Shown piece after piece: positions 53,926 through 61,819 of a stretch of 64,000 bases of DNA. A program made the translations under genes and the position numbers. The notes beneath the pieces are model-generated. The model did no database searches. It was given only the letters and a program-made list of their open reading frames with translations, and was not told the origin of the DNA. The DNA is from Haladaptatus sp. ZSTT2 (GTDB lineage Archaea; Halobacteriota; Halobacteria; Halobacteriales; Halococcaceae), in contig NZ_JBAMHQ010000001.1 in assembly GCF_037081775.1 (NCBI RefSeq), positions 2,046,001 through 2,110,000 on the forward strand, given 5' to 3'. Position 1 is the stretch's first letter. Every line of letters starts with the position of its first letter.

Positions 53926-54786
53926 CTACTTTTCGAGCGCCCGATGGGGCGCGATGTGCGGGCCGGTTTCGCTCGCCGCATCGACGTCCGCATCGACGTG
54001 AAACACGTCTGCGAGCAGTTCGTTGGTCACGACTTCGCGGGGCGGTCCCCAGTCGTAGAGCGCGCCGTCTTTCATCGCAATCAGGTTGTCCGCAAAGCGT
54101 GCAGCCATCCCGATGTCGTGGAGCACGACGGCGATGGTCACGTCGCGTTCGGCTTTGAGCGTCCGGATGACCTCCATCACGCGCAACTGGTGGTGTAAGT
54201 CGAGGTACGTCGTCGGCTCGTCTAACAACAATACGTCCGTGTCTTGGGCGAGCACCATGGCAATCCACGCGAGCTGTTTTTGCCCGCCGCTCAGACTCCC
54301 CAACTCCTCGTCTCGAATCTCCGTGACGCCCGCGAGGTCGATGGCGCGTTCGACCGCCTCGTGGTCGATTTCAGTGACGGTCTCGAAAAAGCCCCGATGC
54401 GGATACCGGCCGTGATACACGAGGTCTTCGACGGTCAGGCTGCCGGGCGAATCGTGTTCTTGCGAGAGCAAGCCGAGCTTTTTGGCCAGTTCCTTCGAGC
54501 CGAGTGAGTGAACGTCCGCGCCGTCTATGAGGATGTGGCCGCGGTCGAGCGAGAGCTGTTTTGCCATCCCCTTCAACAGCGTGCTCTTTCCGGAGCCGTT
54601 CGGGCCGACGAGCGCCGTCACCTCGCCTGCGGGGATGACGACTTTTTCGCACTCGACAATTGGGTGTTTCGTCGTCGGGTAGCCAATGGCGAGGGCTTCG
54701 CCCACGAGGTCGCTCGCGGGCGTCGTCGCCTCCTCGCTTTCTTCGTACACCACGCCACCGTCTGTGTTCGCGTGTTCGTTCGCCAT
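53926..54786 (-). CDS. ABC transporter ATPase of iron-siderophore/cobalamin type
   Basis: 286 residues. Walker A GPNGSGKSTLLKG (about 60-72), Q-loop GLLSQEHDSPG, signature LGSLSGGQKQLAWIAMVLAQ (about 163-182), Walker B VLLLDEPTTYLDL and the switch His in VVLHDIGMA. The length and motifs fit FecE/BtuD-like ATPases. A 30-residue acidic extension precedes the domain. Its ATG shares a base with the permease stop (TGATG), so they are coupled. Confidence 0.92.
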   Translation of the reverse strand: MANEHANTDGGVVYEESEEATTPASDLVGEALAIGYPTTKHPIVECEKVVIPAGEVTALVGPNGSGKSTLLKGMAKQLSLDRGHILIDGADVHSLGSKELAKKLGLLSQEHDSPGSLTVEDLVYHGRYPHRGFFETVTEIDHEAVERAIDLAGVTEIRDEELGSLSGGQKQLAWIAMVLAQDTDVLLLDEPTTYLDLHHQLRVMEVIRTLKAERDVTIAVVLHDIGMAARFADNLIAMKDGALYDWGPPREVVTNELLADVFHVDADVDAASETGPHIAPHRALEK

Positions 54787-55946
54787 CAGATTTCACCCAG
54801 TTGTTGCTTTTTGCGCATCAGGTAGAGGAAGTACGGCCCACCGACGAGGCCGGTGACGATGCCGACCGGAATCTGCACGGGATTGAGCGCGAGGCGCGCG
54901 CCGATGTCGGCGCTCACCATCAGCGCCGGGCCGATGAAGATGCAGCCAACGATGAGCCGTTTGTAATCGCTCCCGACGAGGTTGCGCACCATGTGCGGGA
55001 CGATGAGGCCAACGAAGCCGACGATTCCGGCCGCCGCGATGCTCGCAGACGCCGCGAGAATTGCAATCCCCGAGAGGGCAAAGCGAACCTTCTCGACGGA
55101 CATGCCGAGTGACTTTGCGGTTTTCTCACCGAGCAACAGCACGTTCAACTGCCGGGAGGCGATGAACGCAAGGCCCATCGAGACAATCGTCCACGGGAGT
55201 ATCATTCGGACTTGTTCCCAGTCAACGCCCGTGAGCGACCCCGTCGTCCACGCGATGGCCGTCTGGACGACGCCGATGTCGTCTGCGAAGAAAAAGAGCG
55301 CCGTCTGGAGCGAGCCGAAAATCGTCGAGACGATGACGCCCGCGAGCACGAGGCGCACCGGACTCGTTCCGTTTTTCCACGCAATCGCGTAGACGATGAA
55401 GAACGCTACTGCGCCACCCACGGAGGCGATGAGCGGCAAGAACGCAGACAGCCCCGAGAACACGACGAGCGTCAGCAGAATCGAGAGGCCCGCCCCGGAA
55501 CTCACGCCGAGGATGAAGGGGCTCGCAAGCTCGTTTCGCGTCACGGCTTGGAAGATGGCTCCCGAGACGGCGAGGTTCATCCCGACGAAGGCGGCGACGA
55601 GCACGCGCGGGAGGCGGATGTTCCAGACGATAATCGTCTCGTTCGAGAGGTCGATTGGCGCGGTCGACAGTCCGAGCGTACCGAGGACGGTTTTCATCAG
55701 GTCTTCACCGAGGAGGAACTGGAAGAGCACCTGCGGGTTCGTCCAGACGAGCGGGTCGAAAAACGCATCCCACGTCTGGGTGACGGTCATCGAGTACGAC
55801 CCGAAGCTCATCTGAATCAGCCCGGCGGCGACGACGATGGCCGTACTCCCGAGCATGACGATGAGCAGTTCGCTCGTGACCCACCCGACGCGGCTCTCTC
55901 GGTTGCTACTTGCCCGGTTCGGTTGTGTCGGATTCTCGCTTTTCAT
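54786..55946 (-). CDS. FecCD-type permease of an iron-chelate importer
   Basis: 386 residues, about ten membrane segments. RLPRVLVAAFVGMNLAVSGAIFQ (around 110-132) and the typical coupling loop GIVGFVGLIVPHMVRNLVGSDYKRL near 310-335 identify the BtuC/FecD family. No binding-protein gene is adjacent; one must exist elsewhere. A strong DtxR-like iron box lies 150 bases upstream at 56096-56111. Single permease gene, so it would act as a homodimer. Confidence 0.93.
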   Translation of the reverse strand: MKSENPTQPNRASSNRESRVGWVTSELLIVMLGSTAIVVAAGLIQMSFGSYSMTVTQTWDAFFDPLVWTNPQVLFQFLLGEDLMKTVLGTLGLSTAPIDLSNETIIVWNIRLPRVLVAAFVGMNLAVSGAIFQAVTRNELASPFILGVSSGAGLSILLTLVVFSGLSAFLPLIASVGGAVAFFIVYAIAWKNGTSPVRLVLAGVIVSTIFGSLQTALFFFADDIGVVQTAIAWTTGSLTGVDWEQVRMILPWTIVSMGLAFIASRQLNVLLLGEKTAKSLGMSVEKVRFALSGIAILAASASIAAAGIVGFVGLIVPHMVRNLVGSDYKRLIVGCIFIGPALMVSADIGARLALNPVQIPVGIVTGLVGGPYFLYLMRKKQQLGEI

Positions 55947-56091
55947 GAGTCGAAATGTAGGATGGCGGGGCTGGCAGCGTCTGCGGCGCTGGCGACACCT
56001 TCTGGGTCGAAATCGAGTTTCGACCCCAACTACCGACCCCCGCGTTCAGTGAGGCGTGACCGCCACGGCTGCGACCACGCCTGTCGTCCAT
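55906..56091 (-). CDS. possible leader ORF behind the iron box
   Basis: The minus strand reads ATG (56089-56091) for 61 codons and ends 41 bases inside the permease gene in another frame. The ATG is about 27 bases from the middle of a TATA-like TTTTTAC (near 56118) and four bases past the iron box, exactly where a leaderless mRNA should begin. The peptide is basic and has no known motif (MDDRRGRSRGGHASLNAG at its start). It may be a coupling leader or simply an untranslated leader; low confidence as protein. Confidence 0.3.
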   Translation of the reverse strand: MDDRRGRSRGGHASLNAGVGSWGRNSISTQKVSPAPQTLPAPPSYISTHEKRESDTTEPGK

Positions 56092-56095
56092 GGAG

Positions 56096-56111
56096 TTTAG
56101 GCGTGCCTAAA
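56096..56111. promoter_or_regulatory. iron box (DtxR/SirR/Idr-type operator)
   Basis: TTTAGGCGTGCCTAAA, perfect seven-base arms around GT, matches the TTAGGnnnnCCTAA type box bound by the iron regulators Idr1/Idr2 of haloarchaea. It sits between a TATA-like TTTTTAC and the inferred transcript start, so iron-loaded repressor would shut off the importer. Confidence 0.8.
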
Positions 56112-56142
56112 TGAGTAAAAACGTTCCTATTTTTCGGCTGCC

Positions 56143-56691
56143 CTAAACTCCGTTCGCACGGACGGCTCTGCCCGCATACCAGAAGATGGTACCGTGGATG
56201 AGCAACACCACCCCCAGCAGGCCGAAGTTCCAGATGACGGCGTCGTAGTAGATGGCATCGACGATGACTGGCGTGTCGGTGAACGGGAGAAACGGTTTCA
56301 CGGGCGGGGCGATGTCCGGCGCAGAGAAGATGTCCGCGACGAGGTGGCTTGACGCTCCGGTGAAGAACGCGAGCGCCGAGAAGGTAAACACCTGTCCGGT
56401 CGCTGGTTGCCCGCCAAGGTAGCGGTCGATGCGTGTCCGCAGGCGGGGAGCGACGACGGTCGCCGCTAGCGCGCCCAACACCAGCGCGAGCGTCGCCGCG
56501 AACGCGACGGTGTGGGTGATGCCGTGGTGTTCGACCGGAAACACGGCTCTGAGAAAGAGGTCAGAATCGGGCAGCAACGCGGTCGGAGCCGCGAGCGCGA
56601 GAAAGAGCAGACTCTCTTTTCGACCGAATTTGAGCCAGACGGGCACGGAGAGAGCAAGCGCAAAGCCGACGTGTCCGGCGAGGTCTACCAT
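56143..56691 (-). CDS. membrane-bound metal-dependent hydrolase, YdjM/DUF457-like
   Basis: 182 residues with four to five membrane segments. His/Asp cluster residues near the membrane faces: LAGHVGFALAL (His 7), LLPDSDLFLRAV (two Asp), VEHHGITHTVAF and GASSHLVADIF (about 110-120), the pattern of the YdjM family that includes LexA-regulated bacterial members. Substrate unknown; phosphatase or lipid-related action is only suspected. Same strand as the importer, with the iron-box promoter between them. Confidence 0.85.
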   Translation of the reverse strand: MVDLAGHVGFALALSVPVWLKFGRKESLLFLALAAPTALLPDSDLFLRAVFPVEHHGITHTVAFAATLALVLGALAATVVAPRLRTRIDRYLGGQPATGQVFTFSALAFFTGASSHLVADIFSAPDIAPPVKPFLPFTDTPVIVDAIYYDAVIWNFGLLGVVLLIHGTIFWYAGRAVRANGV

Positions 56692-56751
56692 GCCCCGCCA
56701 GATGGCCCACGGTTAGTTAACGGTGCGGGCCGACTCAACCCACCCGCGGGT

Positions 56752-57906
56752 CTATGATTCGCTCGTGAGTAACTCGCGCACCGCGCGGTCTAATACGTCG
56801 TAGCCCGCCTCGATTTCTGCGAGTTTGATGTACTCGTTGAACGAGTGGGCCCGCGAGAGGTCGCCCGGCCCCCACGTGATCGCCTCCATTTCTGCGTCGT
56901 TGACGAAGTTTCGCACGTCGGTCGAAGCCTGAATCCCCCACGGTTCGGGGGCGACGCCGCCCACGTTTTGAGAGTGCTTGCGGAACACCTCTGCGAGTGG
57001 GCTGTCCACGTCGATTTCCGCGGCCTCGTAGGTACGAATCCGTTCCCACGACACATCAAGGTCGTACTCTTTGGCGAACGCGGTCACAATGTCGTCGACT
57101 TCTGCGTCCACGCCTTCGACCGCTTCGCCCGGCAGGATGCGGCGGTCGATTGTGATGACGGCGCGTTCGGGGACGACGTTCTCTTTGGTTCCAGCTTCGA
57201 ACTTCGTCACCGTCGCGTAGGCTTTTTCGACGAGCGGGTCGGTTCGGGTGCGGAGTTCTGCGTCGTACGCCTCGATGGCGTCGAGCAGGGGGCGTGCGTG
57301 CATAATCGCGTTCGACCCTTGGTCTGGCCGACTGGCGTGTGAGGGTGCGCCTTCGACGGCGATCTCGTACCACGCGAGGCCCTTCTCGCTCGTCGCGGTG
57401 CGCATCTTCGTGGGTTCGAGGACGACGCCGTAGTCGCCGTCGTAGCCTGCTTCGAGCAGGGCTTTCGTGCCGGGTTCGCCCGTCTCCTCGCCAATCGCGG
57501 CGTGGACGACGACCGACCCGGGCAGGTCGCCGGATTCGAACTCGGGGGCGAGGTCGCGCGCGAGCAGCATGCCGATGGCGACCTGCGCTTTCATGTCCAC
57601 GCTGCCGCGGCCGTAGAGGTTCCCGTCGTCGATTTCAGCGCCGTAGGCGTCGTAGTCCCACTGGGCTGGGTCGCCTGCAGGCACCACGTCGATGTGCCCG
57701 TTCAAGACGATGGTTGGGTCGCCGTCCCCGACGCGGGCGGCGACCTGTGGGCGGTCTGGGTACGGCTCTTCGACCAGCCACGAGTCGATACCCTGCTCCG
57801 AGAACCAGTCGTGGATGTACTCGGCGGCGGCGGCTTCGTTTCCGGGTGGATTCTCGGTTTCGATGCGAACGAGGTCTTGGATGAGTTCGGTGAGTTCGTC
57901 AGTCAT
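56752..57906 (-). CDS. M20 family metallopeptidase (ArgE/DapE type)
   Basis: 384 residues. Metal ligands: His in LNGHIDVVPAG (near 70), Asp in GRGSVDMKAQV (near 100), Glu pair in AAIGEETGEPG (near 138) and Glu in VVLEPTKM, with a C-terminal His in SRAHSFNEYIKL. A dimerisation lid spans about 180-290. Members hydrolyse acyl-amino acids or dipeptides such as beta-alanyl peptides. Its start overlaps the Lrp gene by eight bases, in the aminotransferase operon. Confidence 0.9.
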   Translation of the reverse strand: MTDELTELIQDLVRIETENPPGNEAAAAEYIHDWFSEQGIDSWLVEEPYPDRPQVAARVGDGDPTIVLNGHIDVVPAGDPAQWDYDAYGAEIDDGNLYGRGSVDMKAQVAIGMLLARDLAPEFESGDLPGSVVVHAAIGEETGEPGTKALLEAGYDGDYGVVLEPTKMRTATSEKGLAWYEIAVEGAPSHASRPDQGSNAIMHARPLLDAIEAYDAELRTRTDPLVEKAYATVTKFEAGTKENVVPERAVITIDRRILPGEAVEGVDAEVDDIVTAFAKEYDLDVSWERIRTYEAAEIDVDSPLAEVFRKHSQNVGGVAPEPWGIQASTDVRNFVNDAEMEAITWGPGDLSRAHSFNEYIKLAEIEAGYDVLDRAVRELLTSES

Positions 57907-58417
57907 TGTCTACGGAGAGCAACGCGTCTGCCTGCGCCTCAGAGAGGTTGAGCAGGCGACTGCCTGTAACGGGGAGTTCTTTCATCACGTAGTGTGAGGA
58001 TGTCTCATCGACGCCGTCTACGGCGACGATGTCGTCTACGAGGTCGTTCATCTGCTCGCGCGAAGCGACGCGGGCGATGACGATGAAATCTACGTCGCCC
58101 ATGGTGTAGTAGACGTGCTGGACGCCGCCAATTTCGGTGAGCCGTGAGCCAATCTCGTCTGCGTAGCCGCGCTCGTGGGTCACCGACACCTCGGTGATCA
58201 TCACCGTCGAAAGCCCGAGCGCGTGGGGGTCGATGTCCGCGGTGACACCCGAAATCACGCCCTTTTCTTTGAGCTTCGAGAGCCGGTAGTGGACGGCGGA
58301 TTTCGACAGGCCGAGTTCGTCTGCGAGCGTCTCTAAGCTCACGTCGAAGTCACGCTCGACCGCAGAGAGCAACGCGAAGTCGGTCTCGTCGAGCGTCACG
58401 GCGACGCCTTCCATCAC
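57899..58417 (-). CDS. Lrp/AsnC family transcriptional regulator
   Basis: 172 residues. A winged helix (about 8-65: LLSAVERDFDVSLETLADEL, SKSAVHYRLSKLKEKGVI) joined to a RAM ligand domain (STVMITEVSV..., YYTMGDVDFIVIARV near 105). It overlaps the aminotransferase upstream (ATGA) and the peptidase downstream (eight bases), an unusual internal place for a regulator. It probably senses an amino acid handled by the pathway and controls the divergent promoter at 59761-59919. Confidence 0.92.
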   Translation of the reverse strand: MMEGVAVTLDETDFALLSAVERDFDVSLETLADELGLSKSAVHYRLSKLKEKGVISGVTADIDPHALGLSTVMITEVSVTHERGYADEIGSRLTEIGGVQHVYYTMGDVDFIVIARVASREQMNDLVDDIVAVDGVDETSSHYVMKELPVTGSRLLNLSEAQADALLSVDND

Positions 58418-59760
58418 TCCTCCATCGCCGCGTCCGAGACTTCGAGGGCAGTGTCGAGGGCGGCGACCGCCTCGTCGATTTCGTCTTCGGTGATGGTGAG
58501 CGGCGGCGCGATGATGAGCGTGTTAATCATGTTTGCGACGTAGACGCCTTGTTCGCTCGCGGCCCCAGAGACTTCGTCAACGACCGTCTTCCCGGTCGAA
58601 ATCTTGTCGACACGCTGGCCAAACGGCACGCGACCTTCCGTACTCTTGGTGAGTTCGAGGCCGCGGAACAGGCCGACGCCGCGTGATTCGCCCACACTCG
58701 GGTGTTTCTCAGCGAGTTCGTCGAGTTTCGCGCCGAGGTACTCACCGCGTTCTTTGGCCTGCTCGATGAGGCCGTCGCGCTGGTAGGTTTCGACGGCGGC
58801 GAGGCCCGCGGCCACGGCGACCGGGTGGCCCGAGTAGGTGTGGCCGTGGCAGAACATGTTGTCCTCGAAGTGGGCGGCGATTTCGTCGGTGACGATAGTC
58901 GCCCCGAGCGGTGCGTACGCGCCAGTCAGCCCTTTCGCCATCGTCATGATGTCCGGCGTCACGTCGAACAGGTCACAGCCGAACCACTCGCCGGTGCGGC
59001 CAAACCCGGCCATCACTTCGTCCACGATGAGCAGCGCGCCGTGGTCGTGGGCGATTTCTTTCAGGCGCGGCAGATACTCGTCTGGCGGGACGAGAATCCC
59101 GTTCGAGCCAACGATTGGTTCGACCAGAATCGCGGCGACGGTGTCGCCTTCGAGCATCAGCATCTCGTCGATGTATTCGAGGCTCTCCATCGGTTCGAGC
59201 GTCGAGCCATAGGCGTAGGGGTCGGGCGCTTTGATGGTGCCGGGGATACCGGGTTCTGCCATCAGCCGCCGTGGGTCGCCCGTGACGCTAATTGAGCCGT
59301 AGGTCGAGCCGTGGTACGACCGGTAACGCGAGACGATTTTCTGCTTGCCCGTGACGAAGCGGGCGATTTTGATGGCCGCTTCGATGGCTTCGGTGCCGCT
59401 CGTAGAGAAGAACGTCTTAGAGAGGTTCCCGGGGGTGACCTCCGCTAACTTCTCGCCGAGTTTCGCGCGGGCTTCGGTGGTGTAGCCCGGCGCGACGTAC
59501 GCCGCGGTCTTCGCCTGCTCTGCCATTGCCTCTGCAACGGCGTCCGCCGAGTGGCCGAGGTTCGAGCACATGAGTTGGCCAGAAAGGTCGAGGTACGACT
59601 TCCCGTCCGCCGTCTCGATGCGGTTGCCAGACGCGCCGACGACCTGTGTCGGCTTGACTTCTGACTGATACGACCACGTGCCGAAGACGTGTTTTTTGTC
59701 CAGTTGTTCGAGTTCGTTCATCCCAGTTTCAGCCTCGTCGCTCGTCATGTGGCTTGACAT
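58414..59760 (-). CDS. class III (omega-amino acid) PLP aminotransferase
   Basis: 448 residues. PLP lysine in IMTMAKGLTGAYAPLGA (near 275), Asp in LLIVDEVMAGFGRTG (near 245) and the phosphate-cup STSGTEAIEAAIK (near 118). It resembles beta-alanine/omega-amino acid:pyruvate transaminases. Product from beta-alanine would be malonate semialdehyde, the substrate of the divergent MmsA. The first residues MSSHMTSDEAE offer alternate starts a few codons in. First gene of a three-gene coupled operon. Confidence 0.9.
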   Translation of the reverse strand: MSSHMTSDEAETGMNELEQLDKKHVFGTWSYQSEVKPTQVVGASGNRIETADGKSYLDLSGQLMCSNLGHSADAVAEAMAEQAKTAAYVAPGYTTEARAKLGEKLAEVTPGNLSKTFFSTSGTEAIEAAIKIARFVTGKQKIVSRYRSYHGSTYGSISVTGDPRRLMAEPGIPGTIKAPDPYAYGSTLEPMESLEYIDEMLMLEGDTVAAILVEPIVGSNGILVPPDEYLPRLKEIAHDHGALLIVDEVMAGFGRTGEWFGCDLFDVTPDIMTMAKGLTGAYAPLGATIVTDEIAAHFEDNMFCHGHTYSGHPVAVAAGLAAVETYQRDGLIEQAKERGEYLGAKLDELAEKHPSVGESRGVGLFRGLELTKSTEGRVPFGQRVDKISTGKTVVDEVSGAASEQGVYVANMINTLIIAPPLTITEDEIDEAVAALDTALEVSDAAMEE

Positions 59761-59919
59761 CGACTCTCATGTGTGGTTAATCTTTTGCTCATCAGTCGAA
59801 TCAGACAACTGTTTCGTGTAGTTTGCCAAAACAATTGAACAACGTTCGAAGAAATAGAGATTCAACTAGACATATGACCGACCAAGATTTATGGTTGTGG
59901 CTGAGAACCGTTCACGCAC
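59761..59919. promoter_or_regulatory. divergent promoter between aminotransferase and mmsA
   Basis: 159 A+T-rich bases. GATTTATGG at about 59886-59894 is 26-30 bases before the mmsA ATG, so leaderless. TTGAAC-AAC-GTTCGAA at 59835-59850 is an imperfect palindrome suited to a dimeric regulator such as the Lrp protein. No gene seen. Confidence 0.45.
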
Positions 59920-61398
59920 ATGGTTTCACTTGACGCCCTCTCACAGACGGGAGAGGTACGCAACTACGTCGGTGGGAACTGGACCGCAGTCGAGAGCGAT
60001 GACGGGCAGGCCGTCATCAACCCCGCGACGGGAGAAGAACTCGCCTACGTGCCGTTTACCGGAACCGACCAACTAGACGAAGCAATCGCCACCGGACAGG
60101 AAGCGTTCGAGACGTGGCGAAACACCCCGGTTGTCGAGCGGATTCAGCCCCTCTTTCGGCTGAAGGCGCTGCTCGACGAACACCAAGAAGAACTCGCAGA
60201 AATTCTCGTCCAGGAACACGGCAAGACGTTCAACGAAGCGATGGGCGAACTGCGCCGCGGCATCGAGAACGTCGAGGTCTCCTGTGGCATCCCGACGATG
60301 ATGCAGGCGGGCTTCCTCGAAAACGCGGCCCCCGGCATCGACGAAGCCGCCGTCCGCCAGCCACTCGGCGTCTTCACCGCCATCACGCCGTTTAACTTCC
60401 CCGGCATGATTCCACTCTGGTTCCTGCCGTACGCAGTCGCGACGGGCAACTCGTTCATCCTCAAGCCGTCCGAACAGGACCCACTCGTCGCCCAGCGCAT
60501 CTTCGAACTGATCGACGAAGCGGGCTTCCCCGACGGCGTTGTCCAGCTCGTGAACGGTGGGAAAGACACCGTGAACGCGCTCATCCAGCACGAGGGCATC
60601 GCGGGCGTCTCCTTCGTCGGCAGCACGCCGGTCGCACGCCACGTGTACAAAGAATCGGCCGCCACCGGAAAGCGCGTCCAGGCGCAGGGCGGGGCGAAAA
60701 ACCACATCATCGTCGCCGAATCCGCAGACCTCCGCCACGCCGCAGAGCAGACAGTCTCCTCTGCGTGTGCGTGTGCAGGCGAGCGCTGTCTCGCAAACGA
60801 CGTGGTGCTCGTCCACGAGTCGGTGTACGACGAGTTCGCAGACCTCGTCGTCGAACTCGCAGACCAGCAGGTGGTCGGCTACGGGCTGGACGAAGGCACG
60901 GACATCGGCGCGATGATTTCTGCACCCCACGCAGAGCGCGTCCGCGGCCACATCCAGAGCGGCGTCGACGAAGGCGCGACGCTCCTGCGCGACGGCCGCG
61001 ACGTCGAAGTCGAGGGCTACGACGGCGAGTTCATCGGCCCGACCATCTTCGGTGACGTGACCCCCGACATGACCATCGCGCGCGAGGAGATTTTCGGCCC
61101 CGTGTTCGGGCTCGTCCGCGTGAGCGACATGACCGAAGCCATCGACATACTCAACCAGAGCGAGTTCGGGAACGCCGCGAGCCTGTTCACCCGCGAGGGC
61201 GCAGACGCCCGGCGCTTCCGCAACGAAGCGCAAGCGGGTAACCTTGGCGTGAACGTCGGAACGAGCGCGCCGATGGCCTTCTTCCACTTCGGTGGCCGCA
61301 AGGCCTCCGCATTTGGCGACCTCCACGCACAGGGCGAGGACATGATTCAGTTCTACACGGACAAGACCATCTTCATCGAGCGCTGGCCGGACGCCTAA
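59920..61398 (+). CDS. mmsA: CoA-acylating methylmalonate-semialdehyde dehydrogenase
   Basis: 492 residues. ALDH fold with MMSDH-specific signatures: AITPFNFPGMIPLWFLPYA (near 155-175), SFVGSTPVARHVYK and the catalytic Cys in CACAGERCLANDVVLV (near 285). It turns malonate or methylmalonate semialdehyde, NAD+ and CoA into acetyl- or propionyl-CoA, CO2 and NADH. Divergent from the class III aminotransferase, which would produce that semialdehyde from beta-alanine or beta-aminoisobutyrate. Confidence 0.93.
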   Translation: MVSLDALSQTGEVRNYVGGNWTAVESDDGQAVINPATGEELAYVPFTGTDQLDEAIATGQEAFETWRNTPVVERIQPLFRLKALLDEHQEELAEILVQEHGKTFNEAMGELRRGIENVEVSCGIPTMMQAGFLENAAPGIDEAAVRQPLGVFTAITPFNFPGMIPLWFLPYAVATGNSFILKPSEQDPLVAQRIFELIDEAGFPDGVVQLVNGGKDTVNALIQHEGIAGVSFVGSTPVARHVYKESAATGKRVQAQGGAKNHIIVAESADLRHAAEQTVSSACACAGERCLANDVVLVHESVYDEFADLVVELADQQVVGYGLDEGTDIGAMISAPHAERVRGHIQSGVDEGATLLRDGRDVEVEGYDGEFIGPTIFGDVTPDMTIAREEIFGPVFGLVRVSDMTEAIDILNQSEFGNAASLFTREGADARRFRNEAQAGNLGVNVGTSAPMAFFHFGGRKASAFGDLHAQGEDMIQFYTDKTIFIERWPDA

Positions 61399-61465
61399 CT
61401 CTCGTCTAAAACTCTCACTGTCTTTTTCTGCTGATCAAACGTGTCTGAGCAAACGCACGCAGATT

Positions 61466-61489
61466 TATGGTATGATGTGGCGTACCATA
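61466..61489. repeat. inverted repeat with ten-base loop
   Basis: TATGGTA (61466-61472) and TACCATA (61483-61489), perfect seven-base arms, at the left side of the structured segment. Confidence 0.5.
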
Positions 61490-61635
61490 TGTTGTATCGG
61501 GAACCGCAAGGATACACCGAACGATCTGTTCCAGAAAATCTGATTTCAGAAAGTACGGAAGAGGTTAGGGGCAACAACTGAGTCTCTGTGAAAGGAGAAC
61601 GAAGTCAACGCTCCGAAGGAGAACCGAAATAACCC

Positions 61636-61665
61636 ACAAACGTTGCCTTCCGGAAGGCGCGTTGT
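61636..61665 (+). ncRNA. predicted stable hairpin
   Basis: ACAA(A)CG at 61636-61642 pairs with CGTTGT at 61660-61665, and GCCTT pairs with AAGGC around a CCGG loop; about eleven base pairs with small bulges. Whether it is transcribed is unknown. Confidence 0.35.
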
Positions 61666-61819
61666 GAAGGCCATGTAACGGATGGGGCGTAAGCATCATT
61701 CGTGAAACTGGGAAACCAGAAGAGCCGTAGAGGGGTATGGAAAACGTTTCCCGTTCGGGTCCTAATTGCGGCTCTCGGTTGCTATCTCTCCCCTTGAGTT
61801 TTATCTCTGGAATCCACAC

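Larger units (their letters stand above)
61399..61819. other. 421-base A+T-richer, strongly structured non-coding segment; possible RNA or element remnant
   Basis: No conserved protein is visible. Structure: TATGGTA/TACCATA arms (61466-61489); a long hairpin 61636-61665 (ACAA-CG with GCCTT-CCGG-AAGGC inside); CTGG-GAAA-CCAG with a GNRA loop (61708-61719); AGAGCCG (61721-61727) pairing with CGGCTCT (61769-61775). A short open frame of 30 codons begins at ATG 61490. Base use differs from the neighbouring genes. It lies between the 3' ends of mmsA and the RNase P-like gene. Likely a structured RNA or decayed mobile element. Confidence 0.45.

Noticed and set aside
60073-61326. 417-codon frame on the - strand
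   Set aside because: Antisense to mmsA, whose full set of active-site motifs is intact.
61399-61819. tRNA, RNase P RNA or SRP RNA gene
   Set aside because: The seven-base pair AGAGCCG/CGGCTCT suggests an acceptor stem, but the enclosed stretch is too short for a tRNA and the conserved core boxes of rnpB and SRP RNA are missing.
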